Origin: Candidatus Blautia faecipullorum
GTDB lineage: Bacteria > Bacillota > Clostridia > Lachnospirales > Lachnospiraceae
NCBI GenBank assembly: GCA_019115125.1
Contig: DXEG01000061.1
Location: 1 to 64,000, forward strand
Reading direction: 5' to 3'
DNA length: 64,000 nucleotides
Shown: positions 41,762 to 50,927 of the stretch, piece after piece
Layout of the letters: each line of letters starts with the position of its first letter
Numbering within the stretch: the first letter of the stretch is position 1
Position numbers and translations under genes: made by a program
The notes under the pieces: model-generated
Told to the model about the DNA's origin: nothing
The model's database searches: none
Seen by the model: only the letters and a program-made list of their open reading frames with translations

Positions 41762-41820
41762 AATATTTTTTATGTCGGAAAAAATATTTTTTCATGTCGC
41801 TAAATATTTTTTGAAAAACC
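41762..41820 (+). repeat. Three phased AATATTTTTT repeats upstream of dpaL
   Basis: AATATTTTTT begins at 41762, 41783 and 41803 (periods 21 and 20, two helical turns). The first two are followed by ATGTCG or CATGTCG. The middle copy lies in the palindrome AAAAAATATTTTTT. These are candidate operator sites next to the -35 box. Confidence 0.5.
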
Positions 41821-41842
41821 TAAAAATTTTTGTATTTTTCTA

Positions 41843-41870
41843 TTGCAAAATCCCTGTTTTATGATATGAT
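41843..41870 (+). promoter_or_regulatory. Promoter of dpaL-ygeY-ygeW
   Basis: TTGCAA (41843-41848), a 16-base spacer and TATGAT (41865-41870). Confidence 0.6.
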
Positions 41871-41963
41871 AGAAGCATAAAAAAGATCAAAAGTAGCTGT
41901 TTTGCAGTTCCTGCCGGACAGGTACGGCTAAATCGAATTCCATAAAACGAAGGAGGGTTTTTT

Positions 41964-43193
41964 ATGACAGAAGGATTAAAGTGGACCGTCAACGAGATTC
42001 CGGGATCCGACGACGCTTATCTTGAATTAATGTCTGAAGACAATGTAAAAAAAGCCAATGAATTTCACAGGAGCTTTCCGCAGTATACGGTGACTCCTCT
42101 GCAGAAGCTTTCCGCTCTTGCCTCTTACCTTGGCGTGAAAAACATTTACTGCAAAGACGAGTCTTATCGTTTCGGGCTGAACGCCTTTAAGGTACTGGGC
42201 GGTTCCTATGCTATGGGACGGTACATAGCCAAGGAGCTTGGCAAAGATATCAGCGAGCTGCCGTACAACGTACTCTCTTCCGAGAAATTAAGAGAAGAAT
42301 TCGGTCAGGCAACCTTTTTCACCGCAACCGACGGCAATCACGGACGGGGCGTCGCCTGGGCGGCCAAGCGTCTTGGTCAGAAGGCTGTCGTAAGGATGCC
42401 CAAGGGCACTACAAAAACCCGCTTTGACAATATCGCCAAGGAAGGCGCGGAGGTTACCATCGAGGAAGTCAATTACGACGACTGCGTAAGAATGGCCGCT
42501 GCCGAGGCCGCCAGGACAGAGCACGGCATCATCGTTCAGGACACCGCCTGGGAGGGCTATGAGGAAATTCCTTCCTGGATCATGCAGGGATACGGAACCA
42601 TGGTTATGGAGGCTGACCAGCAGCTTAATGAAGACGGCATTGACCGTCCCACCCATGTATTCGTACAGGCAGGCGTAGGTTCCCTGGCAGGCGCTGTGGT
42701 AGGATATTTCGCCAATAAATACAAAGAGAATCCTCCGGTTATGGTAGTCTGCGAGGCAAGCGCCGCGGACTGTCTCTACCGCTCCGCTGTGAAAAAGACC
42801 GGCGACCTGGTGAATGTAAGCGGCGATCTTTCCACTATTATGGCGGGACTTGCCTGCGGCGAGGGCAATACCATCGGATGGGATATCCTGAGGAACCATG
42901 TTTCGGTATTTGCGTCCTGCCCGGACTGGATGAGCGCAAAAGCAACCAGAATCTACGCGAACCCTCTTGAGGATGATCCTCATATTGTTTCCGGAGAATC
43001 AGGCTCCGTGCCTCTTGGATTATGCTACACCGCCCTTCATGACGAGGACGCGGCGGATCTGAAAGCCGCCCTGAAGCTGGACGAGAATTCCAATGTTCTG
43101 GTGATCTCCACGGAGGGAGACACCGATCCGGTACGCTACCGGGAAATTGTCTGGGACGGTCTCTACGGAACAGACGAATCACTGAGTAAATAA
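41964..43193 (+). CDS. dpaL: Diaminopropionate ammonia-lyase (YgeX)
   Basis: 409 aa PLP enzyme turning 2,3-diaminopropionate into pyruvate and two ammonia. The PLP Lys is in LNAFKVLGGSYA (residue 77). ATDGNHGRGVAWAAKRLG (about 119-136) and the phosphate-binding QAGVGSLAGAVVGYF (about 235-249) complete the fold type II pattern. In gut-bacterial purine clusters ygeX acts late in the pathway on a ring-opening product. It is the first gene of dpaL-ygeY-ygeW, with a GGAGGG site 9 bases upstream. Confidence 0.96.
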   Translation: MTEGLKWTVNEIPGSDDAYLELMSEDNVKKANEFHRSFPQYTVTPLQKLSALASYLGVKNIYCKDESYRFGLNAFKVLGGSYAMGRYIAKELGKDISELPYNVLSSEKLREEFGQATFFTATDGNHGRGVAWAAKRLGQKAVVRMPKGTTKTRFDNIAKEGAEVTIEEVNYDDCVRMAAAEAARTEHGIIVQDTAWEGYEEIPSWIMQGYGTMVMEADQQLNEDGIDRPTHVFVQAGVGSLAGAVVGYFANKYKENPPVMVVCEASAADCLYRSAVKKTGDLVNVSGDLSTIMAGLACGEGNTIGWDILRNHVSVFASCPDWMSAKATRIYANPLEDDPHIVSGESGSVPLGLCYTALHDEDAADLKAALKLDENSNVLVISTEGDTDPVRYREIVWDGLYGTDESLSK

Positions 43194-43200
43194 TTTATTT

Positions 43201-43234
43201 TCCGGAAGATCCGCCGCCGCGGCTCTTCCGGCGG
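43201..43234 (+). other. Intercistronic hairpin between dpaL and ygeY
   Basis: CCGGAAGA and TCTTCCGG form an 8-pair stem around a GC-rich loop, with no T-run after it. It may stabilise the upstream message or lower read-through. Confidence 0.45.
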
Positions 43235-43278
43235 AACAATCAATATCTATTCAACAATAACAATGGGAGGAATTTACA

Positions 43279-44589
43279 ATGGATTACGCAAAGATCAACG
43301 AAGCCGCTCAGAATTACAAAGACGACATGACCAGATTTTTAAGAGCAATCGTCAGAAATCCAGGCGAAAGCTGCGGTGAAAAGGAACATATTGAAACCAT
43401 CGCCGCCGAAATGAAAAAACTGGACTTTGACGAAGTAGTCATCGATCCCCAGGGCAATGTGATCGGCTATATGGGAACAGGCGACAGGATCATCGCATAC
43501 GACGCTCACATTGACACAGTTGGTATCGGAAATATCGAAAACTGGACCTTTGATCCCTACGAGGGATATGAAACAGAAGAAGAGATCGGCGGCCGGGGCG
43601 TATCCGATCAGTGCGGCGGTCTTGTATCCGCTGTATACGGAGCCAGGATCATGAAGGATCTGGACCTGATTCCGGAAGGCTGCAAGATCATGGTGGTGGG
43701 AACTGTTCAGGAGGAAGACTGCGACGGTCTCTGCTGGCAGTATATCATCAACGAGGACAAGATCCGTCCGGAATTCGTTGTTTCCACAGAGCCTACCGAC
43801 GGCGGGATCTACAGAGGACAGAGAGGACGTATGGAGATCCGCATCGACGTAAAGGGCGTTTCCTGCCACGGCTCCGCTCCTGAGAGAGGCGACAACGCCA
43901 TCTACAAAATGGCCGATATCCTTCAGGACGTACGCGCGCTGAACGAGAACGACGACGCTGACGATACGGAGATCAAGGGTCTCGTAAAAATGCTGAACCC
44001 GAAATACAATCCGGACTGGGAGGAAGCACGCTTCCTTGGACGGGGCACCGTCACTGTTTCCCAGATCTTCTACACATCCCCAAGCCGCTGCGCGGTGGCT
44101 GACTCATGCGCTGTTTCCCTTGACCGCCGCATGACCTTCGGCGAAACATGGGAAAGCTGCCTGGACGAGATCCGCGCTCTTCCAAGCGTTAAAAAATATG
44201 GCGACGACGTGGTAGTTTCCATGTACAACTACGACCGTCCTTCCTATACCGGCTGCGTATATGAAATCGAATGTTACTTCCCGACCTGGGCGATTCCCAA
44301 GGATCACAAGGTAACAAAGGCTCTGGAGGAAGCATATAAGGGTCTTTACGGCGAGACTCGTCTTGGAAACGCGGAGACTGAGGAAATGAGAAAAGCCCGT
44401 CCTCTTACCGATAAATGGACCTTCTCCACAAACGGAGTTTCCATTATGGGAAGAAACAACATCCCCTGCATCGGCTTCGGACCGGGAGCAGAGGCTCAGG
44501 CTCACGCGCCCAATGAAAAGACCTGGAAGATCGACCTGGTAAGATGCGCCGCCGTATATGCCGCTCTTCCCACTGCTTACTGCAAATAA
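43279..44589 (+). CDS. ygeY: YgeY family M20 hydrolase (selenium metabolism-linked)
   Basis: 436 aa metal-dependent amidohydrolase/peptidase of the M20 family. Metal motifs: [11 protein letters not shown] (residues about 74-84), [17 protein letters not shown] with the bridging Asp (about 107-123), and [13 protein letters not shown] with the catalytic Glu (about 144-156). The dimerisation lid starts near 190 and the last His is in [12 protein letters not shown]. The YgeY family co-occurs with SsnA, YgfK and YgeW and is assigned to hydrolysis of a purine-derived ureide. Second gene of its operon. Confidence 0.94.
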   Translation: MDYAKINEAAQNYKDDMTRFLRAIVRNPGESCGEKEHIETIAAEMKKLDFDEVVIDPQGNVIGYMGTGDRIIAYDAHIDTVGIGNIENWTFDPYEGYETEEEIGGRGVSDQCGGLVSAVYGARIMKDLDLIPEGCKIMVVGTVQEEDCDGLCWQYIINEDKIRPEFVVSTEPTDGGIYRGQRGRMEIRIDVKGVSCHGSAPERGDNAIYKMADILQDVRALNENDDADDTEIKGLVKMLNPKYNPDWEEARFLGRGTVTVSQIFYTSPSRCAVADSCAVSLDRRMTFGETWESCLDEIRALPSVKKYGDDVVVSMYNYDRPSYTGCVYEIECYFPTWAIPKDHKVTKALEEAYKGLYGETRLGNAETEEMRKARPLTDKWTFSTNGVSIMGRNNIPCIGFGPGAEAQAHAPNEKTWKIDLVRCAAVYAALPTAYCK

Positions 44590-44734
44590 GACGGAGCCAG
44601 ATCCGTTCTTTATTCCCCAGCGGAGCATTTTTATATCGTACACAGGGAAGGTAATTTTGTATAAAAAGCAGCTGGGTTTTTCCTATGATAAAATGAGCTC
44701 AGAAAGTTAAAAATAAATCAAAAGGAGATCAAGA

Positions 44735-45928
44735 ATGAAAACATTACAGGATTACATTGACAAATTAAACAAACTGAACTTCAAGGAAATGTACAACAAC
44801 GATTTCTTCTGGACCTGGGACAAGACGGACGACGAGCTGGAAGCTGTTTTCACGGTTGCCGACGCTCTCAGATTCATGAGAGAAAACAACATTTCCACAA
44901 AGGTATTTGAGTCCGGACTTGGCATTTCCATTTTCCGCGACAACTCTACCCGTACCCGTTTCTCCTTCGCTTCCGCCTGCAACCTTCTTGGTCTGACCGT
45001 ACAGGATCTGGATGAGAAAAAATCTCAGATCGCCCATGGAGAAACTGTCCGCGAAACCGCCAACATGGTATCCTTCATGGCTGACGTGATCGGTATCCGC
45101 GACGATATGTACATCGGCAAGGGACACGCTTATCAGAAGGAATTTATGGACGCGGTAACAGAAGGCAACAACGACGGTATTCTGGAGCAGAGACCGACGC
45201 TTGTAAACCTGCAGTGCGACGTTGACCATCCGACTCAGTGTATGGCCGATATGCTTCATATCATCCACGAGTTCGGCGGCGTGGAAAACCTGAAAGGCAA
45301 GAAGCTGGCCATGACCTGGGCTTACTCTCCTTCCTACGGAAAACCGCTTTCTGTTCCTCAGGGCGTGATCGGACTTATGACACGTTTCGGCATGGATGTT
45401 GTTCTGGCTCATCCCGAGGGATACGACGTAATGCCTGAAGTAGAAGAAATCGCAAAGAAGAACGCGGAAGCTACCGGCGGTTCCTTTACAAAGACAAACG
45501 ATATGGCAGAGGCCTTCAAAGACGCGGATATCGTATATCCCAAGAGCTGGGCTCCCTACGCAGCCATGGAAAAACGTACCAATCTCTACGGAGAAGGCGA
45601 TTTCGACGGTATCGACAAGCTGGAAAAGGAACTGCTTGCTCAGAACGCTCAGCATAAGGACTGGGCATGCACCGAAGAGCTGATGAAAACCACCAGGGAC
45701 GGAAAAGCTCTGTACCTGCATTGTCTGCCCGCCGATATCACCGGCGTAAGCTGCGAGACAGGCGAAGTGGACGCAAGCGTATTTGACCGCTACAGAATCC
45801 CGCTTTACAAAGAAGCAAGCTTCAAACCATATGTGATCGCAGCTATGATCCTTCTTGCCAAATTTGAGAATCCGCAGGAAATCCTCAAAAAACTGGAAGT
45901 AAAGGCAGCTCCGAGAATTCTTAAATAA
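44735..45928 (+). CDS. ygeW: Knotted carbamoyltransferase YgeW
   Basis: 397 aa of the aspartate/ornithine carbamoyltransferase superfamily. The carbamoyl-phosphate motif is DNSTRTRFSFASACNLLG (about 69-86) and the second-domain motif YLHCLPADITG (about 328-338). The long insertions are those of the YgeW group. It probably forms carbamoyl phosphate from a ureido intermediate of purine breakdown, working in the catabolic direction with carbamate kinase. AAAGGAGA precedes ATG. Confidence 0.95.
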   Translation: MKTLQDYIDKLNKLNFKEMYNNDFFWTWDKTDDELEAVFTVADALRFMRENNISTKVFESGLGISIFRDNSTRTRFSFASACNLLGLTVQDLDEKKSQIAHGETVRETANMVSFMADVIGIRDDMYIGKGHAYQKEFMDAVTEGNNDGILEQRPTLVNLQCDVDHPTQCMADMLHIIHEFGGVENLKGKKLAMTWAYSPSYGKPLSVPQGVIGLMTRFGMDVVLAHPEGYDVMPEVEEIAKKNAEATGGSFTKTNDMAEAFKDADIVYPKSWAPYAAMEKRTNLYGEGDFDGIDKLEKELLAQNAQHKDWACTEELMKTTRDGKALYLHCLPADITGVSCETGEVDASVFDRYRIPLYKEASFKPYVIAAMILLAKFENPQEILKKLEVKAAPRILK

Positions 45929-45936
45929 TCAGCACT

Positions 45937-45978
45937 AAAAAGGGCCCTGCGAAATATTTTTTTCTGCAGGGTCCTTTT
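45937..45978 (+). terminator. Intra-operon terminator or attenuator before carbamate kinase
   Basis: AAAAAGGGCCCTGC (45937-45950) pairs with GCAGGGTCCTTTT (45966-45978), one G-U, followed by GTTT. It lies between ygeW and the carbamate kinase gene, so kinase expression would depend on read-through. Confidence 0.72.
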
Positions 45979-46003
45979 GTTTCTAATTTCAGGAGGTTTT
46001 TAC

Positions 46004-46948
46004 ATGTATAAACGCAAACGAATCGTCATTGCCCTGGGCGGCAATGCTTTAGGAAATACGCTTCCGGAACAGATGATCGCCGTAAAATCCACGGCAAAGG
46101 CCCTCTGCGACCTCATTGAGGACGGCCATCAGGTAGTGGTGGTTCACGGCAACGGCCCTCAGGTAGGCATGATCAACAACGCGATGGCCGCTCTTTCCCG
46201 GGAGGATCCCAAGCAGCCCAACACTCCTCTTTCCGTCTGTGTAGCCATGAGCCAGGCCTATATCGGTTATGATCTTCAGAACGCTCTCCGCGAAGAGCTG
46301 CGCAAAAGAGGCTTCGTCCGCACCCCGGTAGTCACAGTAGTTACCCAGGTCCGGGTAGATCCAGACGATCCTGCTTTCCAGAATCCAAGCAAGCCAATCG
46401 GCCATTTCATGTCAAAGGAGGAGGCGGAACACGCTGAAAAAGCGTACGGCTATATTATGAAGGAGGACGCCGGACGGGGCTACCGCAGAGTCGTCGCTTC
46501 CCCGAAGCCTGTGGAGATTGTAGAGCAGGACGCCATCAACAGCCTGGTGGACGCCAATAAGATCGTGATCTGCTGCGGAGGCGGCGGAATTCCCGTTACA
46601 CTTCAGGGAGATCACTTAAAAGGTGCTTCCGCCGTCATTGATAAGGACTTCGCAAGCTGTCTCCTGGCAAAGCAGCTCGGCGCGGATATGTTGATCATCC
46701 TCACTGCCGTGGAGAAGGTAGCCGTAAATTTCGGCAAAGAAAACGAGGAATGGCTGGATGATCTGACTGTCTCACAGGCAGAGAAGTATATCGAGGAAGG
46801 ACATTTTGCCGCAGGCTCCATGCTTCCAAAGGTGCAGGCCGCCGTGGACTTCGCGTCCTCCGGTCCCGACCGCACCGCTATGATCACGCTTCTCAGCAAG
46901 GCAAAGGACGGTATCCGGGGAGAAACGGGAACAAGAATTCATCTGTAA
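46004..46948 (+). CDS. arcC: Carbamate kinase (YqeA/ArcC type)
   Basis: 314 aa. It moves phosphate from carbamoyl phosphate to ADP, giving ATP, ammonia and CO2. The motifs are RIVIALGGNALG (residues 5-16), VHGNGPQVGMINN (about 48-60) and VICCGGGGIPV (about 193-203). In E. coli the paralogue of this cluster is yqeA. The ATG at 46004 with AGGAGG is used. With YgeW it is the energy-yielding end of the pathway. A strong terminator follows. Confidence 0.94.
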   Translation: MYKRKRIVIALGGNALGNTLPEQMIAVKSTAKALCDLIEDGHQVVVVHGNGPQVGMINNAMAALSREDPKQPNTPLSVCVAMSQAYIGYDLQNALREELRKRGFVRTPVVTVVTQVRVDPDDPAFQNPSKPIGHFMSKEEAEHAEKAYGYIMKEDAGRGYRRVVASPKPVEIVEQDAINSLVDANKIVICCGGGGIPVTLQGDHLKGASAVIDKDFASCLLAKQLGADMLIILTAVEKVAVNFGKENEEWLDDLTVSQAEKYIEEGHFAAGSMLPKVQAAVDFASSGPDRTAMITLLSKAKDGIRGETGTRIHL

Positions 46949-46967
46949 ACCGTCCGTCATGAACAGA

Positions 46968-47012
46968 GGGCGTGCGAAAGCTGTCTCACCGGCTTTCGCA
47001 CGCCCCTTTTTT
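46968..47012 (+). terminator. Terminator after the carbamate kinase gene
   Basis: GGGCGTGCGAAAG (46968-46980) pairs with CTTTCGCACGCCC (46993-47005), followed by CTTTTTT-type T-run. Confidence 0.88.
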
Positions 47013-47054
47013 GTATAATATCTCTTCATATGGTTATTCGCTCAGATAGACGAT

Positions 47055-48431
47055 TTATCCCGACGCTTTTTCATCCTTTAATTCCGGCAGTACGGTCAGG
47101 AGCATGGTGAAAAAGCTTGCGCAGCCGCCCAGCAGATTGGAGACAGGCTCCGCAAGGAACACGCCGTTCACTCCCAGCCCTCCGATTCCGGGAAGAAGCA
47201 CTGTCAGCGGAACTACAATGATCACCTTCCGGAAAATAGAAAAAAAGGTGGCTCTTTTTGCCTTGCCCAGGGCTACAAATACACTCTGAGCCGTAAACTG
47301 CAGGGCCATAAAGCAAAAACCAAAGAAATAAATATGAAGAGCCGGCACGCCCTTTTGGATCAGCTCCGGCTCACTGTTGAAGATCCGGATAAAAAACTCA
47401 GGAATCAGCTCGATCACTGCCCAGAAAATTATCGTGTAGGCACCGCCCACAAGAGTGACAAATTTAATGGCCTTGCGCACCTTCCAGTAAGCTTTTTCTC
47501 CGTAATTGAAGCTCATCACCGGAGACGCGCCGTTTCCCAGCCCCTGAACAGCCAGGGTAGATATATCCCTGACGGAATTCAGCACAGTCATGACTCCCAC
47601 ATAAATGTCGCCTCCCCAGGTCTGCAGCGTCGCGTTGCAGAAGATCTGGACAAGGCTGTTGGTAAAGGCCATCATAAATCCTGATACTCCCAAAGCCATA
47701 ATATCCATAACACGCTTCCCCTGGAGGATCATGGCCTCTTTTTTCAGACGGAGCACCGCCCTCTTTCCAGTAAGAAACTTCAAAACCCACAGCGCGGAAC
47801 AGATCTGGGAAATGATTGTGGCCGCAGCCGCGCCCCTGACTCCCATATGAAAAACAAAAATAAACAGCGGATCCAGAATAAAATTCAGAACCGCCCCGAT
47901 AATAACCGTCAGCATCCCCATATTCCCGAAACCCTGACAGTTGATAAAAGGATTCAGTCCAAGGGCGATCATCACCGCCGGAGTTCCCGCTATATAAATC
48001 CGAAGATAATCCCTGGCGTAGGCAAAAGTGGTATCGCTTGCGCCGAAGGCATACAGAACAGGACGGTAAAAAAGATAACCCGCGGCCATGAGCAGCACGC
48101 TGACGATCAGCAGCATGGAAAAGGTATTACCCATGAGCTTCTCCGCCTCATCCTGATTTCCTCTTCCCAGCTCCATCGCGCAGAGAGGGCTTCCCCCGTT
48201 TCCAAACAGATAGGTAAAGGCTGTGATCAGCGTGATTATCGGAAAACAGATTCCCACACCTGTCAGCGCGATCCTTCCTGTTTCGGGAATCCTTCCGATA
48301 TACATCCGGTCCACAATATTATACAATAGATTCAGAAGCTGCGCCAGCGTCATAGGCACGGCGACTTCCATGATATTTTTATAGACATTTCCTGAAGAAA
48401 AGTCCGTTTGATGTACTTTCATTTTCCTCAC
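47055..48431 (-). CDS. MATE family efflux transporter
   Basis: 458 aa, about 12 membrane helices in two related halves. The start has VAVPMTLAQLLNLLYNIVDRMYIGRIPETGRIALTGVG (about 23-60), the MATE signature, and the second half begins near residue 240 with AVQGLGNGASPVMSFNYG (about 300-317). It should be a Na+ or H+ coupled exporter of cationic compounds; the substrate is unknown. Possibly an importer or exporter for cluster metabolites, but nothing in the sequence shows it. The first Met codons are clustered; 48431 is kept. Confidence 0.9.
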   Translation of the reverse strand: MRKMKVHQTDFSSGNVYKNIMEVAVPMTLAQLLNLLYNIVDRMYIGRIPETGRIALTGVGICFPIITLITAFTYLFGNGGSPLCAMELGRGNQDEAEKLMGNTFSMLLIVSVLLMAAGYLFYRPVLYAFGASDTTFAYARDYLRIYIAGTPAVMIALGLNPFINCQGFGNMGMLTVIIGAVLNFILDPLFIFVFHMGVRGAAAATIISQICSALWVLKFLTGKRAVLRLKKEAMILQGKRVMDIMALGVSGFMMAFTNSLVQIFCNATLQTWGGDIYVGVMTVLNSVRDISTLAVQGLGNGASPVMSFNYGEKAYWKVRKAIKFVTLVGGAYTIIFWAVIELIPEFFIRIFNSEPELIQKGVPALHIYFFGFCFMALQFTAQSVFVALGKAKRATFFSIFRKVIIVVPLTVLLPGIGGLGVNGVFLAEPVSNLLGGCASFFTMLLTVLPELKDEKASG

Positions 48432-48445
48432 CCATTTGATTTCTC

Positions 48446-48474
48446 TTGTAATTCTTTTATGAAAAAGGTATACT
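48446..48474 (+). promoter_or_regulatory. Promoter of the AEC transporter gene
   Basis: TTGTAA (48446-48451), a 17-base spacer, TATACT (48469-48474). Confidence 0.68.
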
Positions 48475-48520
48475 GTACTTAATTAAAGAAACACATTCTT
48501 AGAAAGAAGGTTAAAATCAC

Positions 48521-49438
48521 ATGTTCACACTGATCGTCAGCCAGCTGTTCAAAATGCTGGTTATTTTGCTTGTAGGAATACTCTGCTGCCGGATCGGGCT
48601 TGTCAGTACCGAGGGCAGCCGCTGCATTTCCAACCTTCTTTTAAATATTGTGAATCCCTGTCTGATCATCACCGTTTATCAGACGGAGTATGACAAGACG
48701 CTGGTAGCGGGACTTCTGATATCTTTCGCGGCCGCCGTCGCTTCCCATGCTGTGGGCATCCTTATCTCAACGCTCCTGATCCGCAGAAACAGTTCCGCGG
48801 ACTACAGTCTGGAACGGTACGCCGCAGTCTATTCCAACTGCGGCTTTATCGGTATTCCTCTGATCGGAAGCGTACTTGGAAATGAAGGAGTCTTTTATCT
48901 GACTGCCTATATGACTGTTTTCAACCTGCTGACCTGGACCCACGGGCTCAGTCTTATGAAGGGGAATTTCCGGCTGAGAAATCTTCGTGACGGACTTCTC
49001 TCCCCCATGGTTCTTTCCACCACGCTGGCAATGATCCTGTTTTTCGCGCGGTTCAGGATTCCCGCGCCCCTTCTGGACTCAATGAATTATATCGCGGACA
49101 TGAATACGCCTCTCGCAATGATGGTTGCAGGCTTCTCTGTAGCTCATTCCAACTTGAAAAAAATCTTCACAAGTCCGGGAATTTACAAGGTAGCTGCTCT
49201 GAAGCTTCTCGTCATCCCTCTCGCCGTGCTGGCGCTTTTAAGCCTTCTGCCTCTGGATCCTACCGTGGCCTACACCACGCTGATCGCTACCGCCTGTCCC
49301 ACGGCTACGACCATCGCCATGATGTCGATCCTGTACAACAAGAATCATGCCTATGCCTCGGAGATTTTTTCCTTTACCACGGTGTTGTCTATTCTCACTA
49401 TTCCGGTGATCATGTTCGCCGCTTCGTTTCTTCTCTGA
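48521..49438 (+). CDS. AEC family transporter (auxin efflux carrier-like)
   Basis: 305 aa, about 10 membrane helices. Family marks are VGILCCRIGLVSTEGSRCISNLLLNIVNPCLIITVY near the start with the conserved NPCL break, YSNCGFIGIPLIGSVLG (about 106-122), and TACPTATTIAMMSILYNKN near the end. AEC carriers move organic anions such as malate. The location between two purine operons makes a role in moving a pathway substrate or product possible, by position only. Confidence 0.88.
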   Translation: MFTLIVSQLFKMLVILLVGILCCRIGLVSTEGSRCISNLLLNIVNPCLIITVYQTEYDKTLVAGLLISFAAAVASHAVGILISTLLIRRNSSADYSLERYAAVYSNCGFIGIPLIGSVLGNEGVFYLTAYMTVFNLLTWTHGLSLMKGNFRLRNLRDGLLSPMVLSTTLAMILFFARFRIPAPLLDSMNYIADMNTPLAMMVAGFSVAHSNLKKIFTSPGIYKVAALKLLVIPLAVLALLSLLPLDPTVAYTTLIATACPTATTIAMMSILYNKNHAYASEIFSFTTVLSILTIPVIMFAASFLL

Positions 49439-49498
49439 TCTCTGCGGCCGCATCCACGGCATACTTCAGTTTCCCTGTCCTCTTTAATCCAGGGGCTA

Positions 49499-50131
49499 TC
49501 ACAGATGATCCATATCCTCCATCTCACGCCCGTCTGAAATTTCCAGAAAAGCCGTATCCTCCGGATACCTCGTCAAAATCTGTCTCCCTCCCCGGTCTCC
49601 GGAAAGTTCCAGAAGCCGGGGATAATATTTTCTGGAAAAAATACAGGGATTTCCCTGCCTCCCCTGATAAGACACACAGGCCATTCCCTTTTTGGAGCTG
49701 ATCAAAAGCTTTATCAACTCCCGGACAGTCCCGCTGCTCAGCCAGGGCTGGTCGGCCACCGAAAAAAGACAGGCGTCCGTATCCATATAATTCTCCAGCC
49801 CAATCCTCAGGGAGGAAGCAATTCCCTCCTCAGGGTGGGGATTCAGCAATGCTCTTGCTCCTTTTTCATTGGCCGTTCTTAAAATCTCTTCATATTGAGT
49901 GACTACCCCGACACGGCATATGATGTCCGCTTTCTTATCTTTTTTCCCATATGCGCGTTCCGCATCTGTACATGCTCCCCCGGCTGTATCCGCGGCAAGC
50001 TCCTGTCCCGCCTTCTGGAGCTGTTCCAGCGTCCTCAGATACATAGGCTGTCCTTCTATCTCATACAAAAGCTTATTAGAACCGAACCGGCGGCTGTAGC
50101 CAGCCGCCAGAAGAATCATAGCTATTTCCAT
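49499..50131 (-). CDS. mocA: Molybdenum cofactor nucleotidyltransferase-like protein (MocA)
   Basis: 210 aa. The NTP-transferase start MEIAMILLAAGYSRRFGSNKLL, the ADQPWLSSGTVRELI strand (about 133-147) with the metal-binding Asp, and GNPCIFSRKYYPRLLELSGDRGGRQIL match MocA/YgfJ-type cytidylyltransferases that make molybdopterin cytosine dinucleotide for xanthine dehydrogenase family enzymes. The ATG at 50131 overlaps yqeC by 10 bases. It is the last gene of the xdhA-xdhB-xdhC-yqeB-yqeC-mocA operon. Confidence 0.88.
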   Translation of the reverse strand: MEIAMILLAAGYSRRFGSNKLLYEIEGQPMYLRTLEQLQKAGQELAADTAGGACTDAERAYGKKDKKADIICRVGVVTQYEEILRTANEKGARALLNPHPEEGIASSLRIGLENYMDTDACLFSVADQPWLSSGTVRELIKLLISSKKGMACVSYQGRQGNPCIFSRKYYPRLLELSGDRGGRQILTRYPEDTAFLEISDGREMEDMDHL

Positions 50132-50892
50132 TTTCTTTTCCTTTTCTGGCTGGCGCTCTTTATCCATGACTGTCTCAGGCTGCCGTACGCTCCGTAAATA
50201 CCTCGCTTCCCCAGCTCCCGGCAGATATATTCCGCCTTTTCCGGCGAAGGAAGAACGTCCGCTTTATTCAGATATACCCTGCAGAGTCGATTTCCAATAT
50301 TTTTCCGCAGCGCCTTTTCCGAGGAAGCAATTATCACAACATCCTCCTCTGTCACTGCGTCTCCAATCTTTTTTCCGAGAAAAGCCGCCGTGAGCTCCGG
50401 TCTGTGGGCTGTCTCCCTGATCGGACGCCCCAAAGCGTCCAGCCCCGCCACTCCTACTACGGCATCCGCAAAATCCGGGATCACGGGCTCCCAGGTCTGG
50501 GGAACCTTCAGAGGAAGCCTTTTCGAGCCGTCCGCCTCGATGAGAAGCACATCACACTCCTCTTTCAGACTCTCCAGGCGTTCCCCGGCAAGGCCGCAGA
50601 GCTTCCCGATTTTCCAGTCTGTCCTGGCCGCCAGGGTATAGCCGTACTTTTCAAGATTCCTGCTTATCTGCTCTGGATCTCCATTTTCCGCGAAGGGACG
50701 CTCCGGTTCAAAAGCCATATGGGTGGTGGTGGTAACGATCACCTTTTTCCCCAGAGCTGTCAGCTCCTCCGACAGCCGGAAGATCAGCCCCGTCTTTCCC
50801 CCGCCCCCGGTAAACGCGAGAACACGATATTTCTCCGTATGAATTTGGAGGCCCTCAAGAAAGGACGTTCCTTCACAGCCCGCTTTGTCCAT
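50122..50892 (-). CDS. yqeC: Selenium-dependent hydroxylase accessory protein YqeC
   Basis: 256 aa P-loop protein. The Walker A-like loop is FTGGGGKTGLIF (about 28-39), followed by VIVTTTTHMAFE. CDVLLIEADGSKRLPLKVPQTWEPVIPDFADAVVGVAGLDALG (about 112-155) carries the family-specific acidic patch. YqeC occurs only with selenium-dependent molybdenum hydroxylases and is thought to help make or insert the labile selenium form of the cofactor. Co-encoded with yqeB and mocA. Confidence 0.92.
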   Translation of the reverse strand: MDKAGCEGTSFLEGLQIHTEKYRVLAFTGGGGKTGLIFRLSEELTALGKKVIVTTTTHMAFEPERPFAENGDPEQISRNLEKYGYTLAARTDWKIGKLCGLAGERLESLKEECDVLLIEADGSKRLPLKVPQTWEPVIPDFADAVVGVAGLDALGRPIRETAHRPELTAAFLGKKIGDAVTEEDVVIIASSEKALRKNIGNRLCRVYLNKADVLPSPEKAEYICRELGKRGIYGAYGSLRQSWIKSASQKRKRKWK

Positions 50893-50927
50893 AAACGTCT
50901 CCTTAAAATATTTGTATGTGACCGCGC

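Larger units (their letters stand above)
41626..41963. promoter_or_regulatory. Divergent control region between the DUF1015 gene and dpaL
   Basis: 338 bases holding the DUF1015-side promoter (41689-41717), three phased A/T repeats (41762-41820), the dpaL promoter (41843-41870) and a 90-base dpaL leader with a small CCTGCCGGACAGG hairpin. No coding frame was seen. Confidence 0.6.
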
